DNA of 64,000 nucleotides, taken from Massariosphaeria phaeospora. Lineage: Eukaryota > Ascomycota > Dothideomycetes > Pleosporales. The notes under the pieces are model-generated. The model made no database searches. It had not been told where the DNA came from and saw only the letters and a program-made list of their open reading frames with translations. The translations under genes and the position numbers were made by a program. This document shows, piece after piece, positions 24,761 to 36,048 of the stretch. Position 1 is the stretch's first letter, and each line of letters opens with the position of its first letter. Location of the stretch: positions 558,001 to 622,000 of the forward strand of contig JAADJZ010000008.1 in assembly GCA_011032825.1 (NCBI GenBank). Reading direction: 5' to 3'.

Positions 24761-27700
24761 ACCTTTCGAGCGAAATGACGATGCTCGCCGGCGCCCAGCC
24801 ATCGCCGTGTTTAATTCCCACATCCTGGGCCGCGGGTTGCAAGGGTCAGCTTGCCCGGGCCACTCTAACGAATGTGGACATAGGGCTGGTCAGCCCGAGC
24901 AGCGCTGCCATCAGTCAGTTCCCATGGGGCGATAATGGCTGTCCATCCTGGCCGCCGCCGGATGTTGGTGGGTGCACCTCGTTACCCTCTGGCCAGTGGC
25001 CGGTACGTAGGGCGGCTAGTAGTCGGGCAATAATGGGCAGAAGTGAGCACTCAATGTACGTGACTCGGCGAGTTCAGGCAATCCTATCGTCAGCGGGGCA
25101 AGTCCCAGAAAAGCAATTTGTTCGAAGCTGCTCGTTGGCAGGCAGGTGTAGCGAAACACACGCAAAAGACGGTCAATGGCCGCAACAATTCGCCTCTTGG
25201 GCCATGTGTTGGTGAAAAAAAATCCTTGTGGTAAAGAGCCGACATCGTCCCGCCGCATGGTTGCAGACATTGACCCACCAACCGTTCTTGAATGCGATTG
25301 CTCCGTGCTAGCAAAGCATGACATACCGGAGCCCACTTCCTTCTCGAATCATTGTGCTCGACATTGGCCGGCCTGCGGCCGCCGTTTGGCAGATCCTCGC
25401 AACAGCCTGGCGCGGCGGCGAAGTTGTGTGAGTAATACAATATTGCCGTATCTGGTAAGACGGCGGCTATGGCCCTGATTCGCCCGCGCCAACGTGATCG
25501 CACGAGGAAAGCGAGCAGGTAGGAATCAAAAGAAACATGAGAAATCTGCTAGGTTTAATGCTAGTTTGCCGGTTCTCCCGCTGGTGACGACGAAGGGCGC
25601 GGAGGAGTGCGGAGAGGTGCATCATGTGCCTTGGAGAATGGCGAAACATCCAAGTCCCGCTTGCCGTTGACCTGCCTTCGGATCCTCCATCAGGGAGTCG
25701 CCTAGCGGGATCGGTGGGGGCCGGCGCATGGGAATTAATTGAAACGACCACCAATTGTTCTCCTCCAGATTGGCTCCGAGGTGTTATTGCGGTGTCATGC
25801 TCACATACCAATATCCAGTGCGGTTTAGAGTGCTCCCTGGGGCTCATGCAAGCTGACGGCCCGCTGAATGACACGCCGTCGTTCATGACCCGGTGTAGTG
25901 CTCAAAGCCGATCCAACACAGCCAATCAGCCCGGTGCCTGCGTATATTCAATATTTTATGTCGCCGTCGTGGTTGGAGTCGGTGAGTGGTGCCTTGCATA
26001 TGGAGTGCTGAAAAACGGGTAAATCAGCAATCCTTGATCGCACTGACGCGGAAAGCGGAGGGACAATGTGTCGTCAGAGGTCACAGGACGAGCTGTCACC
26101 GGTCAACCCTCGCGCCTCCCGTCGTCACTTATTGAAGGTTGTATCGAGCGGGCTGACTCCATGCAGCCTATCGCAAAGGGAACGCTGCTGTTGTAGTTTG
26201 ATTGTCTGCCACACCGCATTTCGACGTCCAGGCAATCATAAGCCCAAGCCAGGTGCATGTAGCTGCTGTGAACGGTCTGTGGTCGTGAGCTAGAAAGGCA
26301 AAACGTGCCGACAGGTATTGCCGTCATGCTGGCTCCAACCCCCTTGTGGTATATCACTCCATCCGATGGACCGTCGCAAGCCGCAAAAGGTACCAACATT
26401 GTGTACGACGTAGTAAAACCAACGTCAAGATAGGCAGTGCAACGCCGCTGGGTAGACTGTGCATTCCGCCTTTTTCTTTCTATCCGTTCACGCCGCCAGC
26501 AGTGAGTTCTCACCGGAAGGTGTGGACCATGGCAGGGTGAAACGCTCGTAGTACGTGGCTTCGTGTACCTGATACCGTTTACCGTCCCAGCGCATGGGCA
26601 TTCCGGGAACTAAATGCAGGATGTGGCACGAGATCACGGCCCGGGACGTCGTGAGGGTGTGGAGTTCGTACGAGGCCTACCACATATTACCGCAGCCGTA
26701 TCAGCAATTAGGAGATTGACGAGTTTCTTGTGTCACCATCGGCTATTGGGCGTTTGGGGGCCGCTCTCCGATGAGAACGCAGGCGCGTAGATGTGTGCGA
26801 GTACGGAGTACGAATTAACCAACCCGGAAGAAGCGGCCGTCCATTTGTCGTGCAGCTGACGTCTGCATGTACTATTAAACAAACCAAGGCTAGCTCCGGC
26901 AAGACGTTTCGCAGGGCAGGCTAAAAATAAAGAACGGATAGGTATATTCCCTGTGCCACCTCAACAACACAAGCTAACGTGGTGACTGTACCAACACCTA
27001 GTGGGCGACAAGTCAAACGCATACTCACCGATGTTGCAAGATTGTATACGAACACCTCGGCAGGTCTGGCGGTTATGGATGAAAAGTTTGAGGTCTGGTG
27101 ATGCCCCACTAATATCTGCGTCGTGTTGCATCCCGATATAGGCCCCATACGCCGTGAGGCCGCAGTGCGGTTGCAAACGTAGGTAGGCATATGCAAAGCA
27201 TTCCGCCTTTGCATGAGGCACCTAGATGTGAGCAAGGCACAGCTCTCGGCCGGACAACAGTGCCTCATGATAGAGCTGGAGGATTCCCCGCTTCTGTCAG
27301 CACGTATGTAGTCCGGAGAAAGCTTCGCTCCGACGGCAATCAACGGCTGCAATCAATCGCGAACCCAAAACAAGGGCCAACATGCAAGACGGAGCGATCT
27401 GGTAAGACTGACAGGTCGCGGAAACGAGCGGGCAAAGGCTGGGGTGCAGGTGCAGGTGCAGAACGGGCTGATCTGACCGGAGGCCGAACAACACCTGGAG
27501 GGCTGCCACTTTCCAGCCTGGTGACTGCTCGCTTGCGCGGGACAGCAACGACACATACGAGACAGCAATTGTTCTTCTTGCGCGGTACTCGCTGGTAAGC
27601 CGGCGGGAAAGGTATCGTCAGGACGGCCATCGGTGTGAGGTAGGTACTCCGTAGTGTGAAAGAGACGCGGCATGCGCAATCTTAGCACTAGCCACACCGC

Positions 27701-28899
27701 CGTTCCTCGACACGGCCGAGCAGAAGGAACGCTGAGCAGCGATCAAAAGCCGCCGCTGCTGATGTGCGGTATACCAGGGTCAGCCGGGGCTACCACAGGC
27801 TCGCGAGTACGGAGCACTTGTTGGGCGTTGCGAAAGGCATTTTCGACGCTGCGCAGCCACAGTAGCGCAGGTCTGTTCTTGCCCGCTGCGTGCTGACCGA
27901 ACAAGAGCTCCGACGTGCTAGTTCGTTCTGCCTCGGCGGGTACTGGATCGGTCAGTAGATATGCTCTATGCTCAGCACGCTCAGCGGGACGCACCGATGC
28001 GTGCAGCCGTCAGACAGACTCGGGCAGCGGGGGCAGGACTCGCCGGGCCTTCTTCGGAGTTTTGAGCGGGCCTCGTTAGGCGGGCGATGGAGAGCAGCAC
28101 AGGAGTCAGGGCCATCCTTGCAAGCTGCCACAGCTGAACGACTCTTGCGGCCCGTCGCGGTTTGTGACATACAGGGGACCGGGGTGCGGTGCGGGGAGCA
28201 GCTCGTCGGAAGAAATGAGGTGGAGGTGTGGTGGACGAGCGAGGGCCTGCCTGCCTGCCTGCACTGTCAGCGAAGGAATCTGGGAAAGGTTTCCATGTCA
28301 CACTCCCGTGTCACACGCACCGCCAAACCGCGGCAGCGCGTCCGGTAAGATGGAGCAGCGCTGCAGAGGGTCGTGTAATGGCGAACGCCGCCGCGTAGGT
28401 CCGCCAGTACTGTGCAGCTGAGAAGAGGCGGGCCGTGGAAAAGCGGTGCATGTGGGCCGGGGTCTCGGCGGCGGCGGCGGCGGCGGCTGACCCCTGGCCC
28501 CTGCCCTTGTGATTTAGCGCGCCCGCTTTTCATTTAGCGCCGCTAGCGATAGGCGCCGCGCCATCGCGCTTTGGGCTAGGGTGGCTGCACGTGATAGTCA
28601 AGTGACCATATGTCAATGCGGGCCTAATGCACCTTAAATTTGGTGCGCTTTTCTCGCTCGCGCCTGCATCGCTCAACGAGCCGCTACCGTGCGGCCCGGC
28701 CGTCTTCATTCGCTGTCTTGTACAACCGGCTGCGCTGGATGCGCCGCAATTTTCTCCCATATTTCACCCCTACACCAATCACGCGCGCTGCTCATGGCCC
28801 CGGGGGGCCAGCTGGTGCGCGGCATGACGGGCCATCCTGCGCAAAGAGCACAAGCTACTCCGCACGAGAGCATCAGTCGCCTCCAATAGACCCCGGTCG
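24761..28899. other. Gene-poor stretch, nothing recognised
   Basis: 4.1 kb without a gene I can support. Frames reach 146 codons but lack domains and gene-like composition. It contains TACGGAGTA-type sites at 26802-26810 and 27645-27653, a GCCT run near 28248-28263 and a CGG run at 28466-28487. No terminal repeats, transposase motifs or strong AT bias of the sort produced by repeat-induced mutation were seen by eye. Confidence 0.5.
28466..28487 (+). repeat. CGG trinucleotide repeat
   Basis: About seven CGG units, about 400 bp downstream of the DUF2461 gene stop. Noncoding. Confidence 0.85.
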
Positions 28900-31800
28900 T
28901 TAAATATCATCTTCTCCCACACCTCCGTTGTTGCCGTCATCGCTCCCGTTGTCTCCCTCCGTGTCCTCGCTCGAACCCGATTCGCTGGCGTCGTCGTCGT
29001 CATCGTCTGGCATAACAACGTTGTTCAGATAGGTGATCTATGGCATCATCAAGTTAGCAAGTTGTCCATACAAGTAATATCCAGCTGTGTGCGACCAACA
29101 CACAAGCTGCATCGTGAGCTGCGGCTTCCCCACTCCGAGCCCGCAGATGCAGCTACAAGTCGCTGAACTTGGGCGGTCCGCTGCAGTGCCAACGCACACC
29201 TCCCGCCCGCGCTCAATCGCGGATCTCCCTTCTCATGACCGTCACCGCAGGCTTTGGTCAACCGCCCCAGGGGCGCCATGTTACTACTAGCTAGAGCAAA
29301 GGGAGCTGGAAACTTACGAAGGGTACCATGCTTGCAATAACTTCGGCAATACGTTCTAGACCCTTAGCTCCAATAACTTCCTCGTCTGACATTTTGCTGC
29401 CAAGGGTGAAACTGCGCAGTCGAAGCAGTTCGATATCTTTGTGATCGCTATCATATCCCTAAGAGTGGTTTCTGTCAGCAATCTGGATCGATGTGTGGTG
29501 TTAATTCAACCTGTACTCGGGGCCAGGAACGGAAACGGAAACTGCGGCAAACGGCCGTGTCTGACTATTCTTGGAGGTAGTCGCTGAACGCCGCGAGCAG
29601 CACACAGCCAATAGATAAAGTTCAACGGCGGAGTTGCTAGCGACGGCGAGGTTGGCGTGATGGCAGCCGGGCTACACCGATCGGTGGAGGGTTTGGTTTC
29701 CATCTAGCTAGGAGCAAGCCGTTCATGAAGCTCGGAACTGTGCCACACGGTGCTCGCTGCGACGGCGCCCCTCCCCTTTATTGCTCGGAGACAATCAGAG
29801 AGATGGGACACTGAATAGTCTCGATGGCACGGAGGTTACCTTGTACACCTGTAGAAATGAAGTGTTGAAATACCTGATGGGTCATCAGGGTCTATCCGTG
29901 TCGTTCGGTGATCCGTCCCGTCTCCTTGTCTGGTAGCGAGATCCATGATTCTTGCCACCGCTTCATCTCACTAAACTTGCATCGGCGGCCTTTGACTTTG
30001 TTGAACAAGAACCTCCACGGAGTTGGCAGTGTCACATCGCCACGTCGGTCCATACTGGCCACCTGGCTATGCGACTGACCATACGCGGATTGCTCACTGG
30101 CAGTTTGCGCCTGAAGCCTCCCGATGTAAGGCAACGCAGTGCGAGACACCCCAGTGTATCACGGAAGTCGATTCGACAAGCTGAGTCTTTCGGCGCCATC
30201 ATAACAGGAATTATCCACTGACCTTTGGACACTTCTTCAATGCAGTTGACTTGTTGCTAGTCTGGTTCGTAAACGCTTTCACAACCTTCGTTGCATCATC
30301 AGCAACCCCTCCAAAGAACGCCTTCCGGACCCTCGCATCGGTCAAGACGCGCTTGAGCTTATGCGGTTTGCGATCGATTTCGCGTCGAAGCAGAGTAAGT
30401 GGCTGCGCGTCGGGCTGCCATAGACCACCCCCTATTCGAACGTCAGCGATCCACAGGGGTTTCCACGAACAATGAGGTGTATAATAGGGTCGAGTCGGAG
30501 AAACTGGCCAACGCGTTCGAGTCGAGTGAAGTCGGGCTGGAGATACACGGAAGACTGTGTCATCGGGCGGAAGGCCACCTTCAGCACGTAGGGTAAGCCC
30601 AAGTCTTGTCGCCGTACTGCGTACCCAGTATGAGGCAACAAGCGGACGGCGCCAGGAACCAGGTCGAGGATAATATCCGATCAGAGTGGATGACGGTAAG
30701 TTCCCCCTGAGCAGTCTGTAGTGCGCAAAAGCAGAACTCAAGGACGAGTGGCTCCAAAAGCGATCCGTGGTGATCCGAATACATTCCCAACCCGCTGAAC
30801 GCAGGACAGACGCTTGATGCTTGACGCTTGCTATTGCTAGCGTAAGGTGAGACGCATAGATCTCGAGGTTGAATCCGGCACCCTTCGTTAACAACGCTGA
30901 TCTATACAGTAGACCTGAAGTCGACCACTGATACGCCGCCGCATTCTGATTCCGTAGCTGAACACCCCCACATCGTTACGTTGAACGACGATAGGCTGTC
31001 GCTAGCATCGGCTGGTTGTCACAGTCTTTTATCGATCGCATCGGCCCACGACGACGGTCACCCACACCCCGCTGGCATTATTCGTTTCCGATCGCACCTA
31101 AGTACGATAAGCCTTCCGTCTTACCTCTACAAGCCCGACATATACAACATCTAGTATATTGGATACAATAGGACTTTGTAAAGATAGAGGTAGGTTGTCA
31201 AGAGGATCTCGTGAAGTCCACTTTATCGGCAACGAATTCTGCTAGGGGGTGGATGTGCCGTCCAGCTATACCGACGTGCTACATGGGACGGTACAGCGCA
31301 TGAGAACGCCCGTAAGTGAGATGGCAGTTCGATCCCGCCACTGTGATGATGTTGCGGCACAGGGAGCGCGATAGAGAGTGGATTGTTGTTCATGCCCGTC
31401 GTATCGATGCGATTCTTGTCGTGAGGCAGCATTGTAAGATGGCTTCTTTAGAACTGATGATAACCGCATGCTGTCGATATCTTCGAGGCCATCAAAAGCC
31501 CCCCCGCCTCCTGCTACCCTGGTCACTCATCGTTGATCATTCTTGACTGGCCAAAGCACCAAGGATACCTCCGAAGTTCAAAAACCGTAGTGTCAACCCG
31601 GCGAGTAACTAGGTGCTGTCCACTGACACCTTGTGTCCATCAAGTTTCGTTGAAGTGCATCACGCCGCTCGCTGCAGTAGTCGACCCCGATGCGCTTAAA
31701 TCTTGCGTAACAACGTGTCACGCTGGAATCCACGGCTGAACCTACAGCGAGAAGAGAGTGCATCTATCCGAGCAACTACTACTCCTGCAAGGCATGTAGC

Positions 31801-33031
31801 GCCTCGATCTCGAGTCTGGTGGCGCTCCGGCAGATACGATGGCGGATGATTGGCCATTGAGAGATGGCCATTGAGCTGTTGTACTCCCATGTGACCGGTG
31901 GGACGACTGTCGTGCTTGATTGCGAACATGGCTAGGCGAGTCTTCCGTGTCATAGTGGAGCAGTAAGAAAAGAGCACGACCTACCAACGAAACTTTCTCC
32001 ACCTGGTTGTATCTGTACGTAGTAGGCCGCGTATGGACCCTTTCGACCCGTCCGACTCCATGCCGCAGAGAAGTGCGTCTAGCTCACTTTAGTTAGCTGC
32101 AAGACTCGGTTGCGCCTACGGTACTTTGGCCAACTCCAAGATACAGACACAGATCATTACCCACCTTATACGGAGTTTGGTCCTTCGAGAATCGAACATC
32201 TGAAACATCAGCCAGTCCTTGCTCTGTTTGGATGTGAAGCTCTTACCCCGATAAATTCGAAATATTATATCCTTGATAGGTAACTCAGGAACAGTCTCAT
32301 CAGCTTCAATAACCTTATCAGAGAGCTTCTCTAGGAAGGTAGTGAAGTCCTGCAGTGAAGCTCTGTAGTCTAGATCATGCACTGTAACCTTGTTAGAAAC
32401 ACAAACGAGCGCATGTGAAATTGATGCCTCCGGCGTTGCACCACGTTATGAGCTGCATGCGAGTCGCCTAGAGAGATTGGGAAGCTCCCGCGCAAGGAGG
32501 CTACGTACGTTTTAGCCATTGCCGCTCATTGTTCGCGGCTAAGTCTGCGAGAAAGAACATGGTGTTGGGGTGGATCGTGTCATCCGAGTAGGGAGTGTCT
32601 CCCGTGTCACGCGCTTTAGGCTTCTTGATTATCAGCTGTGTACCCGGAGCAAGTTTTGCGCCCTGCATCCACAGCTCTTTATCGTTGGCTGGCTTCTTGT
32701 GCAAGGGAAGTGTAGTTCGCTTTGCGGGTCGACCTCTGGAAGTTTGCTTCGTGGGTTTGTCCTCATCCTCGTTGCTGTCCTCTTCTTCGGCATCAGTTGA
32801 AGCATCTCTGCCGCTTTCGTGCTCATAGTCGGAGAGATTTGAGGCCTCTGCAGACTTCGACTGTGACTCTGCGATATCCTCGTCGGATGCTGGGTCGAAG
32901 TATGGGCTCTTGGCAGGTGTCGCCTTCGCCCTCTTAGATTGGCGAGTTGGGGTCGCTTTCTCTGGTGGGGGACGTTTAGAGGAGCTCCGGGGGGCCGAAC
33001 TAATCGCCGATTTCGTCGATTTGCGAACCAT
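28900..33031 (-). CDS. DUF2461 (TIGR02453 family) protein, seven exons, very long introns
   Basis: Predicted 424-residue protein. Exons are 33031-32509, 32381-32247, 32199-32165, 32078-31985, 30431-30223, 29458-29318 and 29037-28900; all phases agree. The introns are 127, 47, 86, 1553, 764 and 280 nt. The N-terminal 130 residues are basic, Ser/Lys-rich, then acidic, with nuclear-signal-like RQSKRAK. The DUF2461 domain starts near TMFFLADLAANNERQWLK and continues through LHDLDYRASLQDF, IFRIYRDVRFSKDQTPYK, THFSAAWSRTGRKGPYAAYY, GGESFVGGGLWQP, ELLRLRSFTLG and ITYLNNVV. The C-terminus is an Asp/Glu/Gly-rich tail. The family is widespread in bacteria and fungi and its function is unknown. The domain reads continuously across the long introns, so nothing coding is missing. 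It shares a 370-bp divergent promoter with TYW3. Confidence 0.92.
29038..29317 (-). other. 280-nt intron of the DUF2461 gene
   Basis: GTAAGT donor, CTAAC branch site 15-20 nt before a CATAG acceptor. Nothing recognisable inside. Confidence 0.8.
29459..30222 (-). other. 764-nt intron of the DUF2461 gene
   Basis: GTCAGT donor and CTCTTAG acceptor with CTGAC upstream. It joins KKCPK to GYDSDHKDIELL, as in family members. Its length is far above the 45-130 nt usual in this window. No gene or element was recognised inside. Confidence 0.8.
30432..31984 (-). other. 1553-nt intron of the DUF2461 gene
   Basis: GTAGGT donor after ESFVG, CTGAC branch and AATAG acceptor before GGLWQP. The splice joins one contiguous family motif. 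The interior has a short direct repeat TGGCCATTGAG near 31852 and 31866 but no coding pattern. A 227-codon frame at 30211-30894 is the exon frame running on into the intron. Confidence 0.85.
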
Positions 33032-33401
33032 TTTGATATTTGCCGTTGTTTGGTTGATGGAGTTGGTGGTCGCAGGGATCAAGGCGTCCGATGTTCAGGA
33101 TGGAAGCACTGGCCACCGATGACGCAATATCGATAAATAACGTTAGTCGAAGGAAAAATTGGATTAGCCGACCTAGCTACCACCTACACCCTATACTGAG
33201 CACATGCTGCGACTGATATGCTTCCTTTTCTCGTTTACCTGTAGGGTAACATCCCTACATCGTCCTCACTTCCTTGCGACAGCAAAGTAAAGATAGCTTA
33301 TACGCTGGTCGCATAAAAGATTCCAATATTGTTACTATAAGATCAATAACAGAGAGATATACTCACCGGGGCTAAGGCTGCTTGCCACTAAATCTTCAAT
33401 T
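33032..33401. promoter_or_regulatory. Divergent promoter of DUF2461 and TYW3 genes
   Basis: 370 bp between two start codons that point apart. It must hold both core promoters. No TATA box is obvious; AT-rich patches lie near 33120-33160 and 33300-33360. Confidence 0.5.
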
Positions 33402-34388
33402 ATGCAGTCTCGCTTCAAGGCCAAGAAACAGAGGATTCTAGAGCAGCTCAATGTTCCCAACGCCGAGTATCAAGATCTTTCGCCAAAAGGGTCTGTTGAT
33501 GAGCCAATCCGCGAATTGATCGATGATATCAACATGGTCGAAGGTCTCGTAACGACGAGCAGCTGCTCTGGTCGGATGAGTGTTTTTCTTGAGGGACAAA
33601 AGAAGAGCACAACTATTGGCGAGCTTGAGCCTGACAACGTGGTCTCCCGCGCTGGCCCGGGAGGAAAGGGCGGAGGCTCATGGCTCTACATTTCACACAC
33701 ACAAACTGCGCTTCCCGGTCAGGTCGCTGCTTCGTATTTCACGTCTCTCTTCAGCTTACAGCGGCCCGACGGGGAGGGCGATTCCACGCGCACTGTTCAA
33801 TCCCGCCATATCCATCTCAAATTCGAACCCATGGCAAGTGTACTTAATACATTTTGGCTAGACTCTAATAGATACTAGATTCTACACATTTTGACCTCGT
33901 CACTCGACCATTCTCAACATGTCCTCAATGCAGCTCTGAATGCTGGATTTCGAGAAAGCGGAGCAGTAAGCTTGAGTACCAAGGATGGAGATATCACCAA
34001 CCCCATGGTAGCAGTTCGATCGACAGGTTATTCATTCGACTCAATAATCGGGTACCACAACGATCATGGCCAGAACATTGCTCTCGTGGACGAGAACCAT
34101 ATTCGAATGCTGGTTGAGATTGCGAATGAGCGCTTCAAGATCAACATTGACAGAATATCGCGATTTCGCTCACTTCTGCTTGAGCAATACAGACCACAGG
34201 CCCCGAAATTGGGGAAGACAGATTGGGAGGATCCTGATGCTAGAAAGCGGCGAAAGAGGGAAGAGGGCCTAGCACGACAACGAGCAATAACAGCTGAGCA
34301 TACTGCTGTGTCGCCGACAACGCAGACGAAGTCAAACGAGGAATCAGATCTAGCTAGTGTTTTACATAATGACTCATCGAAGCTCTAA
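33402..34388 (+). CDS. TYW3: tRNA wybutosine-synthesizing protein TYW3
   Basis: Predicted 313-residue methyltransferase that N4-methylates the yW-86 intermediate at G37 of tRNA-Phe, stabilising codon reading. Exons are 33402-33833 and 33879-34388. The 45-nt intron uses a GC donor (GCAAGT) and ACTAG acceptor; splicing joins HLKFEPM to ILHILTSSL, which matches the family. Family blocks are FKAKKQRILEQL, VDEPIRELIDDIN, TTSSCSGRMSVFLEG (the conserved Ser/Cys/Ser-Gly-Arg signature), GGSWLYISH, AGFRESGAVSL, VAVRSTGYSFDSIIG and IANERFKINIDRISRF. The C-terminal 70 residues are Arg/Lys-rich and variable. TYW3 acts between TYW2 and TYW4 in the cytosol. Confidence 0.95.
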
Positions 34389-34495
34389 CCGATGCGGGAA
34401 TAGAACTATCGCTGTTGAGCCAATGGGGAAATAAAAGGTGGATGTCTCCGGCGATAGCGGCGACTTCACAACCGAGAAGTCTCCAGCATCAAACA

Positions 34496-34503
34496 TATAA
34501 AAT
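34496..34503 (+). promoter_or_regulatory. TATA box of the methyltransferase gene
   Basis: TATAAAAT about 218 nt upstream of the methyltransferase ATG, between it and the TYW3 stop. Placement fits a core promoter with a leader of about 170 nt. Confidence 0.4.
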
Positions 34504-34714
34504 AGGCTCTGAACACTCCGAAACTATATTTTAGTCAATCATCACCGCCCCCGTTTCATCAATCATACTAGACGGCTATTGGAATCCTAACACCAGCCGC
34601 TTAATCTTCGCCCCGCACTTCTTCTGTGCAAGCGTTACCTTTGCATACTGTTGTGTACCACATAGAGCCTTTCAAACTTCAGATATACCACGTTTCCACC
34701 CTACAGAATCAACC

Positions 34715-35736
34715 ATGGCCTACGCAAAAGCAAACCGCAAGTTCTTTGAGTAAGCTCCCACCTCGATATCAGATTCCAAGTCTAATCTCATACACTCAGC
34801 GACATCAGCGACTCATACGACAACAAGCCCTGGTACGCCAAAGTCAACCAGCAGGTAACCGATTCTCTACGCGATCGCCTCGACTGGATCGGCATCCCCT
34901 TCGCAAACACAGGCTCCAGCTCCGATGCCCAAGAAGTCCGACTTCTAGACTATGCCTGCGGCCCAGGACTCTGCTCCCGCGTCCGTTGCCCTGTCCCCAG
35001 CTCTACAGTGCCCCTCCATACTGAATACCCCCAGATCTTAGGGCCCTACGTAACCGTAACCCGCGGCCTCGACATCTCCCCCAACATGACCGAAAACTAC
35101 AACGCGCGCGCCCGCACAGCCGGCCTGCCGCCATCCATCGTGAGCGCCGCTACCGGCGACCTCTTCGACAAGGCGGACCCGCAGCCCGCCGAGTTCTCCG
35201 GCCCGGAGTGGCTGGGCTTCGATCTCGCGACCGTGGGGTTCGGGTTTCATCACTTCGAGGATGTGACGCACGCGGCGAGGTGCTTGAAGGAGCGGCTGCG
35301 GCCTGGTGGTGTGCTGCTTATCAACGACTTCCTAGAGGGCGGGGATATGCTTGCTGATGGGGAGGGGAAGCCGGTTCCGGGCACCGAGGGCGACCATACG
35401 AAACATGTTCATCACCACGGAAAGCAGCATGGCGAGCATAGTCATCAGCACCATAGCCATAGCCATAGCCACGGCGAGCATCAGCAAGGGGCTCAGAAGG
35501 AGGAGCTCAGTGAAACAGCAGAAGACTTGCAGAAGATGGATGCTTCGATCGTAACACCGCATTTCACTATCGAGGGCGTGAAGCAGTTTTTCACTGAAGC
35601 GGGATTCGAGGATGTAGATGTTGTCTTGATGGAGGAGAAGGTGTACATGGAATTCACTGGGAAGCCACTGTTTAGGACGGTCTTGTTTGCGAAGGGGCGG
35701 CGACCGGAGACGCATGCGAACAAGTCGGAGTTGTGA
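34715..35736 (+). CDS. Class I SAM-dependent methyltransferase with His-rich insert
   Basis: Predicted 305 residues. Exons are 34715-34749, 34800-34980 and 35035-35736, with introns of 50 and 54 nt; the second has a GTCCGT donor and CCCAG acceptor and yields CGPGLCSRILGPYVT. Motif I is LLDYACGPGLCSR (SAM-binding Gly loop), followed by RGLDISPNMTENYN, then DLATVGFGFHHFED (motif IV-like) and LRPGGVLLINDFLEGG. Start MAYAKANRKFFDD is typical of a fungal UbiE-like small-molecule methyltransferase group. The substrate is unknown. Between the core and the last strand lies a His-rich insert at about residues 193-225, with more than 12 His and several SHSH repeats, able to bind Zn, Ni or Cu. The C-terminal strand order (VYMEF, LFRTVLFAKG) is normal. 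Confidence 0.85.
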
Positions 35737-36048
35737 GGAACTCAAGTCCAGGTATTGTTTCTTATTGAATTTAGATAGAAGAGACTGAAGAAGCTTTTGC
35801 ATTTTCTACTGAGATTTGAAGAGAAAGGATTGAATACATAAGGTTTAGATAAGTTTGATGCTTTCGTTCCATAAATCAAAACCGCTAGCCAGCCGACTAT
35901 GCTAAGAAAATGATACCATGGCGGCCTTAGTTCATGATACTTGCACAAACGTTACACGATCGCCCACCCCGTAACCCTCCCACACAGCAACAGTATTAGG
36001 ATCACGGCCGGGAGCCTAAGCATCCAATCAGCCCAGACAGCTGCAATA
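35737..36048. other. Convergent 3' flanks, nothing recognised
   Basis: 312 bp between stop codons of two converging genes. The first half is AT-rich as in fungal terminators. Confidence 0.5.

Noticed and set aside
31260..31345. tRNA-like TTCGATCCCGCC string in the long intron
   Set aside because: No matching acceptor stem or anticodon arm at the proper distance upstream.
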